A stretch of DNA of 64,000 nt, taken from assembly GCF_013415485.1 (NCBI RefSeq), contig NZ_JACBXS010000004.1, positions 1-64,000 of the forward strand. Direction: 5' to 3'. Positions 53,352 to 62,603 of the stretch are shown here, one piece after another; positions within the stretch are counted from its first letter, which is position 1, and the number at the start of each line of letters is the position of its first letter. The notes below the pieces were generated by a model that did no database searches, was not told the origin of the DNA, and saw nothing but the letters and a program-made list of their open reading frames with translations. The translations under genes were made by a program, and so were the position numbers. The stretch comes from Rhabdonatronobacter sediminivivens (GTDB lineage Bacteria > Pseudomonadota > Alphaproteobacteria > Rhodobacterales > Rhodobacteraceae).

Positions 53352-53377
53352 GTAACCCGGCGGCGGGTCGGGGCGAA
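53352..53377 (+). promoter_or_regulatory. SigF-type ECF promoter for the Cys-rich cytochrome gene
   Basis: GTAACC (53352-53357) and CGAA (53374-53377) are separated by exactly 16 bp, 65 bp before the ATG. This equals the GTAACC-N16-CGAA promoter I recall for Caulobacter SigF, and the divergent gene encodes a SigF-like factor. Confidence 0.75.
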
Positions 53378-53442
53378 CCCCTTTGGTGAACGCTGTCATT
53401 CGGGTGGCGTTCGGATACGGGATACAGAACATGGAGGATCAC

Positions 53443-54648
53443 ATGGCCAAGCTGATGCCAGACCGCAGAGGCCTGAAACTGCGCGCGGGGTTGCGCTCCA
53501 GCACGGCGCTGAGTGTCGCACTGATGCTGGGCGCGGGCACGCTGGGCGGGGCGACCGTCATCACACTGGCCAGCGGCAACCCCGCTTTCGCCGAAGGGTC
53601 TGCCAACCCCTGCGCTGCAAATCCCTGTGCCGCCAACCCCTGCGCTGCCAACCCCTGCGCTGCCAACCCCTGCGCTGCCAACCCTTGCGCCGCCAATCCA
53701 TGTGCCGCCGATCCCTGCGCCGCCAATCCATGTGCCGCCGATCCCTGCGCGGCCAATCCTTGTGCGGCAAACCCCTGTGCTGCCGACCCCTGTGCTGCCA
53801 ATCCCTGTGCGGCGGCAGATCCCTGTGCGCCCTGCGGCCCCTGCGGTCCCTGTGGCCCCTGTGGCGCGGCCGAAGGTGCCGCGTCAGGTTGTTTCGTTCC
53901 GCGTCTGGCGGAAGCCGCGGCCAATCCTTGCGCGGCGGAGCCCTGCGCCGCCAACCCCTGCGCAGCGGACCCCTGCGCCGCCGACCCTTGCGCCGCCAAT
54001 CCCTGCGCAGCAAACCCCTGCGCCGCAGCGAACCCCTGCGCCGCCGCCAATCCATGTGCAGCCTGCGCCCCATGCGGACCCTGTGCTGCCGCAGCCCCCC
54101 CGCCTGAGCTCAGCGATGAGGAACTGCAGGCCCTCTATGCCTGCCTGATGGAGTCGATGAGCGAACAGGCCGCGCTGGACGGCAGCAGTGACCTGATCCC
54201 GGCCTCCTGGACCGATTCCGAGCGCAGCGAAGGCAGCGATTTCGCCGGATGGACGAATTTCGCCGCCACGCCCTATATCAGCTTCACCCATGGCGAGCGC
54301 TTTGCCACCAACCACGCCAATGACATCGCTGCTGCGCAATACGGCCTGTTCGAGGATGTCGAGGCGATCCCCCCGGGCGGCATCATCGCCAAACCCACCT
54401 TCAGCGTCAGTGACGCGGGCGAGGCGCTCTGGCAGACCTTGTTCCTGATGGAAAAGGCCGAAGCGGGCCAGTCGCCCGACACCAACGACTGGATCTATAC
54501 CGCCATCATGCCCGATGGGTCGCTGATGGGCCGAACGCTTGGCCAGAATTCCGACCGCATGTATTTCTGCGCTGCCTGCCATATGGGCGGGGGCATGGAT
54601 ACGGATGACCTGTTGTTCATGGAGCCGGAATACCGCGTCCGGAACTGA
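53443..54648 (+). CDS. Secreted Cys-rich NPCAA-repeat protein with cytochrome P460-like haem domain
   Basis: This 401-residue protein has a signal peptide (about 1-50, ending PAFA). Block 1 (55-141) is 14 five- or six-residue N/D-PCAA units, then CAPCGPCGPCGPC. A spacer (142-160) includes CFVPRLAEA. Block 2 (161-214) is nine PCAA-type units ending CAPCGPC. Cysteines recur every fifth residue, 32 in 55-214. A Pro linker leads to a cytochrome P460-like domain (about 240-401) with WTNFAATPYISFTHGERFATN and the c-type haem motif CAACH (376-380). GGAGG is 7 nt before the ATG. P460 proteins bind haem c and act in hydroxylamine or NO chemistry. The repeat could bind metal or form a disulfide lattice. 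Wobble bases vary between units, so the repeat is kept at protein level. Confidence 0.85.
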   Translation: MAKLMPDRRGLKLRAGLRSSTALSVALMLGAGTLGGATVITLASGNPAFAEGSANPCAANPCAANPCAANPCAANPCAANPCAANPCAADPCAANPCAADPCAANPCAANPCAADPCAANPCAAADPCAPCGPCGPCGPCGAAEGAASGCFVPRLAEAAANPCAAEPCAANPCAADPCAADPCAANPCAANPCAAANPCAAANPCAACAPCGPCAAAAPPPELSDEELQALYACLMESMSEQAALDGSSDLIPASWTDSERSEGSDFAGWTNFAATPYISFTHGERFATNHANDIAAAQYGLFEDVEAIPPGGIIAKPTFSVSDAGEALWQTLFLMEKAEAGQSPDTNDWIYTAIMPDGSLMGRTLGQNSDRMYFCAACHMGGGMDTDDLLFMEPEYRVRN

Positions 54649-54818
54649 CCCGGGCAAAAGCGCGGCGCATGGGGCGCGGGTTGCGAAAGGATCAGCCGCC
54701 CCATGCACGCCTTGCCCGCCGCGCATTTCCGGACTGTCACCCCCGCGCCGGCGCCCCTGCCGCTTCGGCAACCGGCGCGGACGTGCTGATTGCACCGCAT
54801 CCAGCCTGGAGGATCCCC

Positions 54819-55787
54819 ATGCGCCTGCCGACCCCCCTCATCGCTGCGGCCTTCGCCATCTGCGCCACTGCGGCCCTGGCCGATCCGGCGCAATGGGTGC
54901 GCGAATGGCCGCAGACCGATTTCACCCGCACGACAATCGCATTCGACGAGGTCATCGCGGGCGGGCCGCCCAAGGATGGCATCCCGGCCATATGGGCGCC
55001 CGCGCATCTTCCGGCGGCGCAGGAAACCCGGCTTGATGACCGCGAACCCGTGCTGACCTATGATCCCCCGGACGCGCCTGCCCGGGCCTATCCCATCCGC
55101 TACCTGATGTGGCATGAGATCGTGAATGACGTGGTGGAGGGGTTGCCCATTGCGGTGACCTATTGCCCGCTGTGCAATTCGGCCATGGTCTTCGACGCCC
55201 GCGTGGATGGGGTGCGCCATAGCTTCGGCGTGTCCGGCAAGCTGCGCCATTCCGACATGATCATGTATGACCGCGAAACGAAAAGCTGGTGGCAACAGGC
55301 TGTTGGCAAAGGCGTGGTGGGCGCCCACGCGGGCGCGGTTCTGACCCAGTTGCCGGGCTGGATGGAAAGCTGGGCCGAATTCCGCGACCGCAACCCCGAC
55401 GGGCTGGTGATGGATCAACCGGACTGGCGCCGCGCCTATGGGTCAAACCCCTATGTGGGCTATGACAGCGCGGCGCGGCCGTTCCTTTACCGGGGCGAGG
55501 ACCCACCCCACGGGATCCACCCGCTGGCCCGCGTGGTGCGGGTCGGAGATCGCGCCTGGACCTTTGCGCGATTGCGCGCGGCGGGCGAGATCCGCGAGGC
55601 CGGGGTGGTGCTGAACTGGGCGCCCGGGCAGGCCTCGGCGCTGGACAGCCGCACCATTGCGGACGGGCGCGATGTGGGCACCGTGCGGGTGCGTGATGCA
55701 GAGGGGCGCGACCTGCCACATGACATTCCCTTCGCCTTTGCCTTCCACGCCTTTTTCCCCGATGGAGTCTGGATGCTGGGCGACTGA
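54819..55787 (+). CDS. DUF3179 periplasmic protein
   Basis: This 322-residue protein has a signal peptide (1-21, ALA before DPAQW) and the DUF3179 body: RYLMWHEIVNDVVEGLP, TYCPLCNSAMVF (Cys116, Cys119) and LRHSDMIMYDRETKSWWQQ. GGAGG lies upstream of the ATG. DUF3179 function is not established. The CxxC pair, shared secretion route and placement 170 bp behind the Cys-rich P460 gene suggest a joint redox or metal role in the periplasm under the neighbouring sigma factor (inference). It has no obvious promoter of its own. Confidence 0.85.
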   Translation: MRLPTPLIAAAFAICATAALADPAQWVREWPQTDFTRTTIAFDEVIAGGPPKDGIPAIWAPAHLPAAQETRLDDREPVLTYDPPDAPARAYPIRYLMWHEIVNDVVEGLPIAVTYCPLCNSAMVFDARVDGVRHSFGVSGKLRHSDMIMYDRETKSWWQQAVGKGVVGAHAGAVLTQLPGWMESWAEFRDRNPDGLVMDQPDWRRAYGSNPYVGYDSAARPFLYRGEDPPHGIHPLARVVRVGDRAWTFARLRAAGEIREAGVVLNWAPGQASALDSRTIADGRDVGTVRVRDAEGRDLPHDIPFAFAFHAFFPDGVWMLGD

Positions 55788-55872
55788 ACGCGCAGGGGCG
55801 TGGCGCGGCACCCCGCAGGCGCACCGGGTTGCCTCTGACCGGCATATGGCGTGCAAACCATGGCGCCGGGCG

Positions 55873-55898
55873 TGGGCGCCAGGTGAGGGCGCCAGGTG
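55873..55898 (+). repeat. Two tandem copies of a 13-bp repeat
   Basis: GGGCGCCAGGTG occurs twice in tandem between the DUF3179 and hflX stops, followed by a third partial GGGC. No coding or known function; probably replication slippage. Confidence 0.6.
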
Positions 55899-55902
55899 TG
55901 GG

Positions 55903-57210
55903 CTATGCCTCGCGCATCCCTTCGAATCGCGCCTCTTGCCGGGCGGTCCAGTGCACGGTGAGGGTCACGCCCTCTTCCCCGGCCGCCTCGGCCTCGACCA
56001 CGCCTTGCTGGTGCAACCAGGCCCGCGCGCGGCCTTCGTCATGGGCCAGGGTCAGCACCGTCCGGTGACGGGCGCCGTCCAGTTGCGCGCCGATGGCGGT
56101 GTAAAGCGCCGCCAGCCCCTCGCCGGTCAGCGAAGACCCGGTCAGCACGCGCGGATCACGCGCGGCGCGGGCTTCGACGGCGGCGCGCTCCTCGGGGGAC
56201 AGCAGATCGCATTTGTTCCACAACTCGAACACCGGGACCGTGTCGCGCACCCCCAGATCGGTCAGGATCGCCAGCACATCGGCGGCCTGGGCCTCGCTCT
56301 CCGGGTGGGAGATATCGCGGACATGGACGATCACATCGGCCTCCAGCACCTCCTCCAGGGTGGCGCGGAAGGCAGCGACCAGTTGCGTCGGCAGGTCCGA
56401 GATGAAGCCCACCGTGTCCGACAGGATCACCCGCCCCGCCCCGGGCAGGTCCACGGCGCGCATGGTGGGGTCCAGGGTGGCAAACAGCATGTCCTTGGCC
56501 AGCACCTCGGCCCCGGTCAGCCGGTTGAACAGCGTGGACTTGCCCGCGTTGGTATAGCCCACCAGCGCCACCACCGGAAACGGCACGCGGCGGCGGGCGG
56601 CGCGGTGCAATTCGCGCGTGCGCACGACCTTTTCCAACTGCCGGCGCAGGCGGACCATCTGTTCGTCAATGGCGCGGCGGTCGGCCTCGATCTGCGTCTC
56701 GCCCGGCCCGCCCACGAAGCCCAGGCCCCCGCGCTGGCGTTCAAGGTGGGTCCAGGCGCGGACCAGACGGGTGCGCTGGTAGCTGAGTGCTGCCAGTTCC
56801 ACCTGCAGCACGCCCTCACGGGTCTGGGCGCGGTCGGCAAAGATTTCCAGGATCAGCCCGGTGCGGTCCAGCAGCTTCACGCCAAGCGCGCGCTCCAGAT
56901 TGCGCTGCTGCACCGGCGTGACCGGCCCGTCGATGAGAACCAGTTCAATCTCCTCGGCCTCGACCCTTGCCTTCAGTTCCTCGATCTTGCCGCTGCCGAA
57001 CAACTGGCCCGGATGCGCGCGCGGCAGGCGCACGACATCGCCGCCGGTCAGCTCCAGCCCCGGCAGCGCGCGGGCAAGGGCCATGGCCTCGGCCAAAGCG
57101 TCGGCCGCATCACGCGCCCGCCCCGCACCCCGGATATCCGGGTGCAGCACCAGCGCGCGGGTTGGCCGCGTGCCGCCTTCGCCCCCCAGTTCGGCGACGT
57201 CAATGCCCAC
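55903..57210 (-). CDS. hflX: Ribosome-associated GTPase HflX
   Basis: This 435-residue GTPase has the N-terminal HflX domain with HPGQLFGSGKIEELK, the Gly-rich segment GGLGFVGGPGETQIE (161-175), and the G domain: G1 GYTNAGKS (218-225), G2/switch FATLDPT (243-249), DTVGF (265-269) and NKCD. It splits stalled or heat-damaged ribosomes. It starts at GTG with GAGGGA upstream, 8 nt after hfq. The hfq-hflX order is a widespread proteobacterial arrangement, so the two share a transcript. Confidence 0.96.
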   Translation of the reverse strand: MGIDVAELGGEGGTRPTRALVLHPDIRGAGRARDAADALAEAMALARALPGLELTGGDVVRLPRAHPGQLFGSGKIEELKARVEAEEIELVLIDGPVTPVQQRNLERALGVKLLDRTGLILEIFADRAQTREGVLQVELAALSYQRTRLVRAWTHLERQRGGLGFVGGPGETQIEADRRAIDEQMVRLRRQLEKVVRTRELHRAARRRVPFPVVALVGYTNAGKSTLFNRLTGAEVLAKDMLFATLDPTMRAVDLPGAGRVILSDTVGFISDLPTQLVAAFRATLEEVLEADVIVHVRDISHPESEAQAADVLAILTDLGVRDTVPVFELWNKCDLLSPEERAAVEARAARDPRVLTGSSLTGEGLAALYTAIGAQLDGARHRTVLTLAHDEGRARAWLHQQGVVEAEAAGEEGVTLTVHWTARQEARFEGMREA

Positions 57211-57218
57211 GCAATCCC

Positions 57219-57449
57219 TCAGTCGCCTTCATAAAGCGTGATTGGCTGGCCCGGCATGATGGTCGAAATCGCATGCTTGTAGACAAGCTGGCTTTGGCCG
57301 TCCCGGCGCAACAGCACGCAGAAATTGTCAAACCAGGTAATCACACCCTGAAGCTTCACCCCGTTGATCAGGAACACGGTCACCGCGACCTTGTTCTTGC
57401 GCACGTGGTTGAGAAATGCATCCTGCAGATTCTGTTTGTCACCGGCCAT
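57219..57449 (-). CDS. hfq: RNA chaperone Hfq
   Basis: This 76-residue Sm-like protein forms a hexamer and pairs small RNAs with mRNAs. [29 protein letters not shown] is the N-terminal helix and Sm1 region (Gln8-equivalent present), and YKHAIST is the Sm2 motif (Tyr-Lys-His). The C-terminus is short (PITLYEGD), as in other Alphaproteobacteria. AAAAAAAGG lies upstream of the ATG. The next upstream gene is trkH, 130 bp away, with an AT-rich patch likely to hold the hfq promoter. Confidence 0.97.
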   Translation of the reverse strand: MAGDKQNLQDAFLNHVRKNKVAVTVFLINGVKLQGVITWFDNFCVLLRRDGQSQLVYKHAISTIMPGQPITLYEGD

Positions 57450-57579
57450 ATCATTGCCTTTTTTTCTGGTTTTCTTTCCGGTAATTCGGGCTTTGCCCTT
57501 ATCTCCCCGCAGGCGAGTATGAAGGGGACAGGCCAGAGATTCCAGCCCAAAATGCCGCCGCGGCAGCTTTGCAGTGGCA

Positions 57580-59115
57580 TCAGCGCCGCGCGGGCCCCAG
57601 AAAAAGCGTCAGCACCAGCAGGATTTCCAGCCGCCCCAGAACCATCGCCAGCGCCAGCACGGCGCGGGCGGCCTCGCCCAGTTCGCCCCAGGACAGGCGG
57701 ACATCGGCGGCGACATCGGTCAGGGGGCCGGTGGTGGTGATCGCGGCGATGGCATAGACCAGCGCATCCTCGAAGCGCAGGCCCAGGACCGTCAGCAGGG
57801 ACACCACCGCGATGGTGCTGAACAGGAACAGCATGAGGATCAGCCAGGCGGCCAGGGCCCCCTCCCGGCGCAGGGCGCGGCGCCTCACCCCCTCCCCCCC
57901 GACCGAGGACGGATAGACCACGCGGTCCAGCTCGCGTCGGCCCTGAAGGATCAGCGCATGAAGGCGCAACAGCTTCAGCCCGCCGGCGGTTGTCGCCACC
58001 CCGCCGCCCGCCATGGCCAACCCCAGCAGGATCAGCCCCGGCGGGGGCATGCCGGACCAGGCCCAGGCCACATGCCAGTCCTTGCTGACAAAGCCGGTGG
58101 TGGTCAGAAACGACAGCGCCGTGAAAAGCCCGCCCCACAAGGTATGGACCGCAGCGCCCAGATTGCCGCCTTCGCCCAGCCCGTGCGCGCCCAGCCAGTG
58201 GCGCAGCAGCAGCACCCCCGCCACCAGGAGCACCAGCACCACCGCCAGGCGCGGCTCCGGGTCACGCCACAGGGGCAGCGCGTCATGGGGCGCGGGCGCG
58301 CCCGGCAAGCTGCGGCGGCTGAGGGCCAGCAGCAGCCCGGCCAGGATCAGCGCCTCGGCCCAGAACCCGGCCGGGCCGGGACCGCGCGCCATGGTTATCC
58401 CCGAGGTCGAGAGCGTGGACATGGCCTGGATGATGGCCAGCAGGCCCGGGTTTCCGGCCATGACAAGCGCGATCCACAACAGACCCGTCACCGCCGCAAA
58501 GGCCGGCATGACTGCACGGATTTCGCGCCCCAGCCGGATGCGGGGGGCCGTTTCCGAATGGCCCTGCGTCGATGATCCTGGCGCTGCAGCCTGATGGCGG
58601 TGCAATTCGGCCTGGGCCTGGGTTTCGCCCCGGGCCATGGGCGCGACCAATGCCGCCGCGACCACCAGCACGAACGCGCCGCCCAGCCAGCCCACGGTCG
58701 CCCGCCACAGATGCACCGCATCGGGGATCCGGCGCGGGGCGTCAAAGACACTGGCCCCGGTGGTGGTGAAGCTGGAAACCATCTCGAACCAGGCGCGCGA
58801 GAAGCCCAGGCCAGGAAGCGCCTCGGCCAAGGGGATGGCCATCAGGGGCGGCAGCACCGCATAGGCCAGGATCACCACCGACAGCGGATCATCCAGCACC
58901 CGCCGCACCCGCCGCCCTGTGCGCGCGCCCGGGGCGGCGCTGGCCACGGCCAGGAACAGCGCCCCCACCAGCACCAGCACCGCCGAATGCAGGAACGCCC
59001 GGCCGATGGCGGCCTGCCCGGTGGCAAAGGCCATGGCGGCAGGCAGCAGCATCGCCAGCCCCACCCCGCCGATAAGGATCGGCAGCAGGGCAGCGTTGCG
59101 CAACAGGGCCCGCAT
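57580..59115 (-). CDS. trkH: Potassium uptake protein TrkH
   Basis: This 511-residue membrane subunit of the Trk potassium importer has four pore-loop repeats ending in the selectivity-filter segments [22 protein letters not shown] and AAITTTGP. Between them are long TM segments. It starts immediately at the end of trkA (stop 59116-59118, ATG 59113-59115), so synthesis is coupled to the regulatory subunit. Potassium uptake is typically part of the osmotic response, as is the BCCT carrier in this window. Confidence 0.94.
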   Translation of the reverse strand: MRALLRNAALLPILIGGVGLAMLLPAAMAFATGQAAIGRAFLHSAVLVLVGALFLAVASAAPGARTGRRVRRVLDDPLSVVILAYAVLPPLMAIPLAEALPGLGFSRAWFEMVSSFTTTGASVFDAPRRIPDAVHLWRATVGWLGGAFVLVVAAALVAPMARGETQAQAELHRHQAAAPGSSTQGHSETAPRIRLGREIRAVMPAFAAVTGLLWIALVMAGNPGLLAIIQAMSTLSTSGITMARGPGPAGFWAEALILAGLLLALSRRSLPGAPAPHDALPLWRDPEPRLAVVLVLLVAGVLLLRHWLGAHGLGEGGNLGAAVHTLWGGLFTALSFLTTTGFVSKDWHVAWAWSGMPPPGLILLGLAMAGGGVATTAGGLKLLRLHALILQGRRELDRVVYPSSVGGEGVRRRALRREGALAAWLILMLFLFSTIAVVSLLTVLGLRFEDALVYAIAAITTTGPLTDVAADVRLSWGELGEAARAVLALAMVLGRLEILLVLTLFLGPARR

Positions 59116-60492
59116 TCAGAAATACTCGACCGCGACCTGCAGCAGGTGCTCCACCGCCGCCACATCCCCCGACAGCGCAAAGATCACGACGATATCGCCC
59201 ACCTCCAGCCGGGTGCTACCGCTGGGGCGGAAATAGCTGTCCTTGCGCAGCACCCCGGCCAGCAACGCGCCTTCGGGGAAATCCACATCGCGGATCGCAC
59301 TGCCCGCCAGCGGCGAGGTGGACAGCACCTGCGCCTCGATCACCTCGGCCTCGCTGTCGCCGATGGAATAGACCGACCGCACCCGCCCGTGGCGCACATG
59401 GCGCAGGATCGACGACACCGTGACCGCGCGCGGGTTGATATGCGCGTCAATCCGGAGCGGCCCCGACAGCGGGATCAGCGAAGGGTCATTGATCAGCGAG
59501 ATCGCCAGCGGACAGCCCAGCGAGCGCGTGCGCACCGGCACCAGCATGTTGGTCTTGTCATCTTCGGTCAGCACCAGAACGGCATCGGCGCTGTGGACCT
59601 CGGCCTCGCGCAGCAGCTCGATATCCATGCCATCGCCATGCAGGACGATGGTGCGCTCCAGCGCATCGGCCACGCGTTCGGCGCGGGCGCGGGCGCGCTC
59701 TATCATGCGCACCCGCACCCGTTCCGTGCGCGCCTCCAGCGCCTGCGCCACCGCCAGCCCCACATTGCCGCCCCCGATGATCACCACCCGGCGCAGATGC
59801 GGCGTGGGCTTGCCAAAGATCTGCAGCGTGCGTTCGGTATCCGCGGTTTCGGCAAAGACGTAGATCTCGTCGCCTTCGAACAGCTGATCCATGGGTTCGG
59901 GCGCGAACAGCCGCTTGCCCCGGCGCACCCCCACCACAATGGCCCGCAGGGTCGAGAACAGCTCGCTCAACTGCCGCAGGGGGGTTTTCAGCACCGGACA
60001 ATCCGCATCCAGCGCAATCCCGATAAGCTGCGCCCGCCCGTCCATGAATTCGGCGACATCAAAGGTCGCCGGATAGGATATCCGCTTCAGAGCGGCCTGC
60101 GACACCTCGCGCTCGGGGCTGATGACCACGTCGATGGGCATGTGCTCGCGCCGGAACAGGCTGCCGTATTGCGGCTCCAGATAGGTCTGTTCGCGCAGGC
60201 GGGCAATCTTGCGGGTGACACCAAAGACCGAATGCGCCACCTGGCAGGTGACCATGTTCACCTCGTCCGAATGGGTGGCGGCGATCAGCATGTCGGCATC
60301 TTCGGCACCCGCGGCCTCCAGGACATGGGGGTGGCTGGCAAAGCCGGTGACACCCATCACATCCAGCGCATCGGTGGCGCGGCGCACCAGCACGGGGTTG
60401 TTGTCCACAATGGTGATTTCATTGGCTTCCCCGGACAGATGGCGCGCAATCTGCCACCCCACCTGTCCGGCACCGCAGACGATGACCTTCAT
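59116..60492 (-). CDS. trkA: Trk potassium transporter regulatory subunit TrkA
   Basis: This 458-residue cytosolic protein is the same length as E. coli TrkA. It has two RCK-N/RCK-C tandems; the NAD-binding Gly motif MKVIVCGAGQVGWQIA opens the first and VVIIGGGNVGLAVAQAL the second. ATG 60492 is chosen with AGGAG 10 nt upstream; an earlier GTG would add eight unlike residues. It gates TrkH through nucleotide binding. The trkA-trkH-hfq-hflX order is familiar from Rhodobacterales, where ntr genes often precede it; here a META-domain gene does. Confidence 0.96.
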   Translation of the reverse strand: MKVIVCGAGQVGWQIARHLSGEANEITIVDNNPVLVRRATDALDVMGVTGFASHPHVLEAAGAEDADMLIAATHSDEVNMVTCQVAHSVFGVTRKIARLREQTYLEPQYGSLFRREHMPIDVVISPEREVSQAALKRISYPATFDVAEFMDGRAQLIGIALDADCPVLKTPLRQLSELFSTLRAIVVGVRRGKRLFAPEPMDQLFEGDEIYVFAETADTERTLQIFGKPTPHLRRVVIIGGGNVGLAVAQALEARTERVRVRMIERARARAERVADALERTIVLHGDGMDIELLREAEVHSADAVLVLTEDDKTNMLVPVRTRSLGCPLAISLINDPSLIPLSGPLRIDAHINPRAVTVSSILRHVRHGRVRSVYSIGDSEAEVIEAQVLSTSPLAGSAIRDVDFPEGALLAGVLRKDSYFRPSGSTRLEVGDIVVIFALSGDVAAVEHLLQVAVEYF

Positions 60493-60572
60493 CTTCGCCG
60501 AACTCCTCTTGTTCACTGCGGCGCCCTGTCAGTCTTGCCATAGCATTCCGGCGCCTGCGGGGAAACCGGCCT

Positions 60573-61781
60573 TCAGCGGCGCAGGGTCATCACCGGGGAC
60601 TGGCCGGCGTAGAAGATGGCAATGCCCTCACGCCCGATATCGAAGCGGGTGATCTGGTCCAGCGCGTCCAGGAACCGCCGCTCCAGCGCCTGCAGGGACG
60701 CGGGGCAGGCCATGCGCGTGCTGGCCATCTGGCCAAAGCGCAGCCCCGCGCGATCCGCCGCTACATCGCCCAGATAGAGGTTGCATGCCCCCCGCCCCGA
60801 CACCCGGCCATCGATGAACCGCATGGTCAGCTCCGGCATCTCGGCCTGGCCGGGGTCGATGGCGATACCAAAGAGGCTGATCACGTGCCATTCCGCCCCC
60901 CGCAGCAGCATCAGCGGATCACCGCCGCAGCCGGGCAGGATATCCGCCCCCCGGTCCAGCCCCACAATGACCGGAAAGGGCATGCCGCTGACCCGGTCAT
61001 GGCACAGCCCCTCGGACAGGGTAACGCCCAGGCCCTGGCCATCCAGCTCCAGCCGCCCAGCCACCGCAACGACCGGCGGCCGCGCCACCGTGGTTTCGGC
61101 ATCATCGCCCGCCATGCGCAGGCTCATCGCGTCTTCGGTGATCCGCAGCACCCATTCCCCCTGCTGCCCGGCGGCATCAAAGGGAAACAGGATCGGCGGC
61201 AGCGCGGGACGGCATTCGCCCAGATCCGCGCCGCTCAGCGTGATCTTGAGCATGTTGCCATGCAGCCAGGCATCAGAGTCATTGGCCCCGAACCAGCCGC
61301 GCGGGCCCTCTTCCAGCCGCGGCAGCACATAGGTCATGCCGTCATGGCGCACCCGCAGCGCATCGGCGCCAAGGGCCAGGAAATCCGCCGGGCCGGCCGT
61401 GCAGCGCAGCGGCTGGCTGAAGCTGGTGGCCGACAGGGCGCCGGCCTGAAGCGGCTCCAGGGTCAGCGAGCGGGTTTCGGGCAGGGTCACGGCGCGGGTG
61501 GCGGCGATCACCTGTGCATTGCTGACGATCCCGGCGCGCAGTTGCGCCACCGGGCCGGGGACGTCCTCCAGCACGGTATGCAAGGCGCTTTCATCCGGCG
61601 GCAGGGGCAGGAAACGGCTGCGCAGCAATTCGCCTTCGGCATTGCGCAGCTCGAACAGCGCCTCGGTCCCCGGGGGGAGCCTGTCCAGATCCGGCCAGGA
61701 CAGCGAGAGTGTCAGATCGCGCGCGGCGGCCGGGACGGCGGCAAGCGTCAGGGCCAGCAACATCAGGGCGTGACGGCGCAT
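60573..61781 (-). CDS. Envelope protein with YbaY-like and META (HslJ-like) domains
   Basis: This 402-residue exported protein has a signal peptide (1-20, ending PAAA). Residues about 21-125 resemble the YbaY/YscW lipoprotein-chaperone domain (DLTLSLSWPDLDRLPPGTEALFEL). The middle resembles membrane-associated lysozyme-inhibitor or COG3650-type modules (CTAGPADFLALGADALRVRHDG, CHDRVSGMPFPV). The C-terminal about 100 residues are a META domain (EWHVISLFG, MRFIDGRVSGRGACNLYLG, TRMACPASL). GAGGAA precedes the ATG. HslJ-like proteins are linked to envelope stress and novobiocin tolerance; the precise role is unknown. Confidence 0.82.
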   Translation of the reverse strand: MRRHALMLLALTLAAVPAAARDLTLSLSWPDLDRLPPGTEALFELRNAEGELLRSRFLPLPPDESALHTVLEDVPGPVAQLRAGIVSNAQVIAATRAVTLPETRSLTLEPLQAGALSATSFSQPLRCTAGPADFLALGADALRVRHDGMTYVLPRLEEGPRGWFGANDSDAWLHGNMLKITLSGADLGECRPALPPILFPFDAAGQQGEWVLRITEDAMSLRMAGDDAETTVARPPVVAVAGRLELDGQGLGVTLSEGLCHDRVSGMPFPVIVGLDRGADILPGCGGDPLMLLRGAEWHVISLFGIAIDPGQAEMPELTMRFIDGRVSGRGACNLYLGDVAADRAGLRFGQMASTRMACPASLQALERRFLDALDQITRFDIGREGIAIFYAGQSPVMTLRR

Positions 61782-61836
61782 TGCGGAATTCCTCGGTGCA
61801 GTCCGCGCGCGCCCCCGGGCGGTGAACAGGCGGTTA

Positions 61837-62400
61837 TCAGGCGCGCTCGACGTATTCAAAGGTTTCGGTATTGACCACCACCGCTTCATCCACACCGACG
61901 AAGGGCGGCACAGTGACCCGCACGCCATTGTCCAGGACGGCGGGCTTGTAGCTGTTGGCGGCGGTCTGTCCCTTCACTACCGGTTCGGTGTCGGCCACGG
62001 TGCAGGTGACCTTTTGCGGCAATGTGACATTCAGCGCCTCCTCACCATAATATTCGATGGTGACCATCATCCCGTCCTGCAGGAAGGGACGGCGTTCGCC
62101 AAGGATATCGGCAGGCAGTTCCAGTTGTTCGAAGCTTTCCATATCCATGAAGACCAGCATATCATCGTTTTCGTAAAGAAACTGCTGATCCCTTTGCTCC
62201 AGCCGGACGCGTTCGACCTTGTCCTCGGAGCGGAAGCGTTCGTTCAGCTTGCGCCCGTCGCGCAGATTCTTCATTTCCACCTGGGCGAAGGCGCCGCCCT
62301 TGCCCGGCTTCACATGATTGACCTTGACCGCCACCCACAGGCCCTGGTCATGCTCAAGCACGTTCCCGGGACGGATTTCGTTTCCGTTGATTTTCGGCAT
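61837..62400 (-). CDS. efp: Translation elongation factor P
   Basis: This 187-residue EF-P has the KOW-like N-terminal domain with the modification loop KPGKGGAF (Lys34 conserved), followed by two OB domains and the signature near [21 protein letters not shown]. It relieves ribosome stalling at polyproline. EF-P matters here because the giant adhesin ends in a Pro-rich tail, although PEEP lacks PPP runs. Modification enzymes (EpmA/EpmB) are not seen in the window. Promoter boxes are visible upstream. Confidence 0.97.
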   Translation of the reverse strand: MPKINGNEIRPGNVLEHDQGLWVAVKVNHVKPGKGGAFAQVEMKNLRDGRKLNERFRSEDKVERVRLEQRDQQFLYENDDMLVFMDMESFEQLELPADILGERRPFLQDGMMVTIEYYGEEALNVTLPQKVTCTVADTEPVVKGQTAANSYKPAVLDNGVRVTVPPFVGVDEAVVVNTETFEYVERA

Positions 62401-62424
62401 TTCTCACCCTGGCGTGGCTTGTGA

Positions 62425-62430
62425 TATAAT
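62425..62430 (+). promoter_or_regulatory. TATAAT -10 box, possible promoter of DUF6280-like gene
   Basis: A perfect TATAAT lies in the divergent efp/DUF6280 gap. The best -35 is TTCTCA (62401-62406) at 18-bp spacing, four of six matches. It lies 170 bp upstream of the ATG. Confidence 0.4.
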
Positions 62431-62438
62431 TGCCTGCC

Positions 62439-62467
62439 CCTATATCTGGGGCCGTGGCATGACGCAA
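62439..62467 (-). promoter_or_regulatory. Sigma-70-like promoter of efp
   Basis: On the minus strand TTGCGT (62467-62462) and TATAGG (62444-62439) are separated by exactly 17 bp, about 40 bp before the efp ATG. Confidence 0.5.
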
Positions 62468-62603
62468 GATCAGGATCGTGCTCCGCAGCCATGCGCCGGA
62501 CGCATGGGTGGTATGCGTCACTGCCGTAGCGAATCGCACTGCCAAAGGCGTAGAGACGTCGGACGGTAAATTGCAAGTGCAAGAACAAGAAAAAAGGACC
62601 AGG

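Noticed and set aside
53600..54070. NPCAA region considered as a DNA microsatellite of recent origin
   Set aside because: Wobble positions vary freely between units (GCT/GCC/GCA, TGC/TGT), so the protein pattern is conserved and not a fresh DNA expansion.
55788..55902. Possible terminator after the DUF3179 gene
   Set aside because: Short GGGG/CCCC pairings and the 13-bp repeats exist, but there is no stable stem with a T tract.
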